From a virus, in the IMG/VR virus record IMGVR_UViG_3300045918_000145, positions 1 through 64,000 of that record: a DNA stretch of 64,000 nt, one strand, 5' to 3'. Every line of letters starts with the position of its first letter. The first letter of the stretch is position 1. A program made the translations under genes and the position numbers. The notes under the pieces were generated by a model. It made no database searches, was not told the DNA's origin, and worked only from the letters and a program-made list of their open reading frames with translations. Of the stretch, positions 62,540-64,000 are shown piece after piece.

Positions 62540-62794
62540 ATGAAATCAATCACTATCGTTGGCGTTAATGCTATTGGCGAGCCTGTCAAGCTTGCCAAAG
62601 AAGTTGTCAGTTTCACTGACTCTAAGAACTACTTCAAAGTTACTTTGAATGTTAGTTCAGTAACTGTCACTACTCCTAAAGGAGTATATCAGTTAGAGAA
62701 GCATCCAACCCTGAATATCTATCAGGGCAAATGCGGTGATACTAAGACTCATGTGAGTCTTAAGAAGATCGTTGGCGAGATTCGTTACTGGTAA
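62540..62794 (+). CDS. Early small protein (84 aa)
   Basis: Start at 62540 behind TGGAGG. Beta-rich 84 residues (MKSITIVGVNAIGEPVKLA), with basic C-terminal half. Unrecognised; an early host-takeover protein is plausible from position alone. Confidence 0.55.
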   Translation: MKSITIVGVNAIGEPVKLAKEVVSFTDSKNYFKVTLNVSSVTVTTPKGVYQLEKHPTLNIYQGKCGDTKTHVSLKKIVGEIRYW

Positions 62795-62824
62795 GCTATT
62801 GCCCACCTTGTGTGGGCTTAGCTT
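62793..62824 (+). terminator. Nested hairpin after the second early gene
   Basis: AAGCTA (62793-62798) pairs with TAGCTT (62819-62824), and GCCCAC with GTGGGC inside. T-rich sequence follows. Confidence 0.6.
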
Positions 62825-62832
62825 CTTATTTA

Positions 62833-62859
62833 AAACCTCTTCATAGATAGGTATCTATC
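62833..62859 (+). promoter_or_regulatory. Early promoter-like element P2
   Basis: AAACCT (62833-62838), 11 bases with CATAG, GG at 62850-62851. Stem GATAG (62846-62850), loop GTAT, CTATC (62855-62859). Ahead of the two tiny ORFs at 62877 and 62965. Confidence 0.5.
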
Positions 62860-62876
62860 AAACTAAAGGAGATATT

Positions 62877-62954
62877 ATGAAATGTATCTACGTTACTCAA
62901 TGCATGTATAAAACTAAATCAGGCAATTGCGTATGCAAGCGTTGCCGTAAATAA
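62877..62954 (+). CDS. Tiny Cys-rich early peptide (25 aa)
   Basis: 25 residues with five cysteines (MKCIYVTQCMYK...CVCKRCRK), ATG behind AAAGGAGATATT. Could bind zinc or form disulfides. The identical ribosome site is reused by the next ORF. Confidence 0.5.
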   Translation: MKCIYVTQCMYKTKSGNCVCKRCRK

Positions 62955-62964
62955 AGGAGATATT

Positions 62965-63039
62965 ATGAGCATCACTATCTTTGACATCATTGCTATCGCA
63001 GTAGTGAATGTCTTGTTGTACATCCTCGTAGTTATCTAG
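62965..63039 (+). CDS. Tiny membrane peptide (24 aa)
   Basis: 24 residues, nearly all hydrophobic (MSITIFDIIAIAVVNVLLYI...), ATG behind AAAGGAGATATT. A single membrane-spanning peptide; phage early membrane peptides can affect the host membrane or superinfection. Confidence 0.5.
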   Translation: MSITIFDIIAIAVVNVLLYILVVI

Positions 63040-63056
63040 CCTAGCTTACCATCACA

Positions 63057-63086
63057 ATGCCATTGCGCTTTCATAGGCAATGGCAT
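63057..63086 (+). terminator. Perfect 10-bp hairpin
   Basis: ATGCCATTGC (63057-63066) pairs with GCAATGGCAT (63077-63086), 10-base loop. Ends the unit with the tiny ORFs. Confidence 0.6.
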
Positions 63087-63115
63087 CCTGTCTAAAGTCA
63101 CATACTTCAAAGTCA

Positions 63116-63148
63116 AAACCTTTTCATAGTCAGGATCGCTTAGGCGAT
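63116..63148 (+). promoter_or_regulatory. Early promoter-like element P3
   Basis: AAACCT (63116-63121), 11 bases with CATAG, GG, then ATCGC (63135-63139), loop TTAG, GCGAT (63144-63148). Ahead of the secreted peptide gene at 63177. Confidence 0.55.
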
Positions 63149-63176
63149 TACATCTATCCTTGCAAGGGAGTATCAA

Positions 63177-63416
63177 ATGAAGAAATTTGCATTCGTAGTA
63201 ATGGCAATCGTGTTGGCAATGTCAGTATCAGTACCATCGTATGCAGCATATAGTGCTGCAAAGAATGACTCTGCTAAGCCTGCAGCAGCCAAGTCATCGT
63301 CAGCCACTGACAGTCATGTCACTGCAGGCAAATCTGGTAAAGGTAGTAAAGGTAAGGCCGGCAAATCTGGTAGTTTCAAATCCGGTAACTTCAAGTCAGC
63401 TGGCCGTAGTAAGTAA
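63177..63416 (+). CDS. Exported Lys/Ser/Gly-rich basic protein (79 aa)
   Basis: Sec signal peptide (MKKFAFVVMAIVLAMSVSVP, then SYA before the predicted cut near residue 23) followed by a mature part dominated by Ser, Lys and Gly (GKSGKGSKGKAGKSGSFK). No family recognised. A periplasmic, strongly basic early protein is unusual for a phage. Ribosome site AAGGGAG. Confidence 0.6.
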   Translation: MKKFAFVVMAIVLAMSVSVPSYAAYSAAKNDSAKPAAAKSSSATDSHVTAGKSGKGSKGKAGKSGSFKSGNFKSAGRSK

Positions 63417-63453
63417 TAATTGGTGAGCGTTAGGGAGTGAACTAACAGCCAAG

Positions 63454-63485
63454 TAAAGCCCATTCCTATTTAGGTTTGGGCTTTA
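63454..63485 (+). terminator. Hairpin before the NADAR gene
   Basis: TAAAGCCCA (63454-63462) pairs with TGGGCTTTA (63477-63485); inner CCTA/TAGG. Followed by TACTTTAAATT. Confidence 0.6.
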
Positions 63486-63517
63486 TACTTTAAATTAAAA
63501 CTAAAGGAGAAATGTAT

Positions 63518-63931
63518 ATGAGAATCGCTGAATTTCAGGGAGAATACCGATTTTTAAGTAATTTCTGGCCTGCACAAGTCACACTGGATAATGTAGTTTA
63601 TCCATCTGTTGAATGTGCTTATCAAGCAGCTAAAACATTGATACTGGTAGATCGTAAACCATTTACATGTATGAATGCTGGACAAGCAAAACGAGCAGGT
63701 AAATCACTAATTATACGTCCTGATTGGAATCAGGTGAAACTAGCAATTATGGCTAATTTAGTTAAACAGAAATTTAATAACAACGTAGAATTGCGTGTTA
63801 AATTACTAAATACTGGTAATGATGAATTGGTTGAAGGTAACCGCTGGAATGACACCTTTTGGGGAATTTGCAATGGTAAAGGTACTAATCATCTTGGTAA
63901 AATTATCATGGATGTACGATCACAACTTTAA
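63518..63931 (+). CDS. NADAR family protein (YbiA-like)
   Basis: 137 aa; start at 63518, 7 bases after GGAGA (an ATG at 63512 is too close). NADAR signatures: GEYRFLSNFWPAQV, YPSVECAYQAAKT, RAGKSLIIRPDWNQVKLAIM, and NDTFWGICNGKGTNHLGKI. The family includes N-glycosidases acting on riboflavin intermediates and on ADP-ribose attached to guanine, which can reverse DarT-type DNA ADP-ribosylation. In a phage, counter-defence is a reasonable inference. Confidence 0.85.
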   Translation: MRIAEFQGEYRFLSNFWPAQVTLDNVVYPSVECAYQAAKTLILVDRKPFTCMNAGQAKRAGKSLIIRPDWNQVKLAIMANLVKQKFNNNVELRVKLLNTGNDELVEGNRWNDTFWGICNGKGTNHLGKIIMDVRSQL

Positions 63932-63935
63932 TCTG

Positions 63936-64000
63936 TATGAATGCCTATTTACCTGTGACAGGTAAATACCAGGCGCAAGAACTGCGCCTTGGCATTCATA
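63936..64000 (+). ncRNA. Three-way-junction RNA element
   Basis: TATGAATGCC (63936-63945) pairs with GGCATTCATA (63991-64000), 10 bp. Enclosed arms: TATTTACCTG (63946-63955)/CAGGTAAATA (63959-63968), loop TGA, and AGGCGCA (63971-63977)/TGCGCCT (63983-63989), loop AGAAC. All helices are perfect. The element abuts the window end and starts four bases after the NADAR stop. Function unknown. Confidence 0.75.

Noticed and set aside
62067-63148. CRISPR-like array from the repeated AAACCT elements
   Set aside because: Repeats are spaced hundreds of bases apart, are imperfect and are each followed by a gene; they behave as promoters.

Overview
The window is most of the genome of an N4-like podovirus (Schitoviridae-type, or a close outgroup). 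The diagnostic set is a giant virion RNA polymerase with T7/N4-type polymerase motifs, an N4 gp56-type major capsid protein, an N4-type portal and terminase, and the N4 replication block: MoxR ATPase, zinc/VWA protein, SF1 helicase, family A DNA polymerase, RuvC-like resolvase, Cas4/RecB-like nuclease, DUF3987/AEP primase, RecA-fold ATPase and SSB. The host cannot be read directly; a Gram-negative bacterium is implied by the family and by the envelope-spanning lysis proteins. No tRNA, CRISPR array, integrase or transposase was seen.

Layout. (1) 1-22310, plus strand: a densely packed, translationally coupled early/middle region. Positions 1-3100 hold the gp25-like ATPase and small genes. Positions 3173-3960 hold a block of small ORFs separated by integron attC-like sites. 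Positions 3979-7800 hold small genes ending with the VWA protein, and 7873-22310 is the replication block. The replication block is interrupted at 19270-20150 by about 0.88 kb of non-coding DNA full of perfect long-range stems, most likely a giant structured RNA. (2) A bidirectional terminator at 22327-22352 separates the converging units. (3) 22355-61813, minus strand: the late unit. In transcription order it holds small genes with a Tad2-family (DUF2829) anti-Thoeris candidate, small and large terminase, tail and fibre proteins, the lysis cassette, portal, scaffold, major capsid protein, ejection proteins, tail protein and finally the virion RNA polymerase. (4) 61814-62121: a divergent intergenic region, probably near the physical genome ends. 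(5) 62122-64000, plus strand: the start of the early region, as modular units of repeated promoter-like element, tiny gene and hairpin, ending with a NADAR protein. The right edge therefore probably runs around, through sequence outside the window, to position 1.

How it works together. By analogy with N4, the vRNAP enters with the DNA and transcribes the first genes from hairpin promoters; four copies of AAACCT-N11-GG followed by a small inverted repeat, each ahead of a gene at 62-63 kb, are candidates. Middle genes then replicate the genome, and late genes are read by host sigma70 polymerase; two sigma70-like promoters are visible upstream of the portal and of the vRNAP gene. The most unusual content is the attC-bounded cassette block, the 0.88 kb structured RNA, the repeated early promoter family, several other strongly folded intergenic elements, and two candidate NAD-related counter-defence genes (Tad2-like and NADAR).
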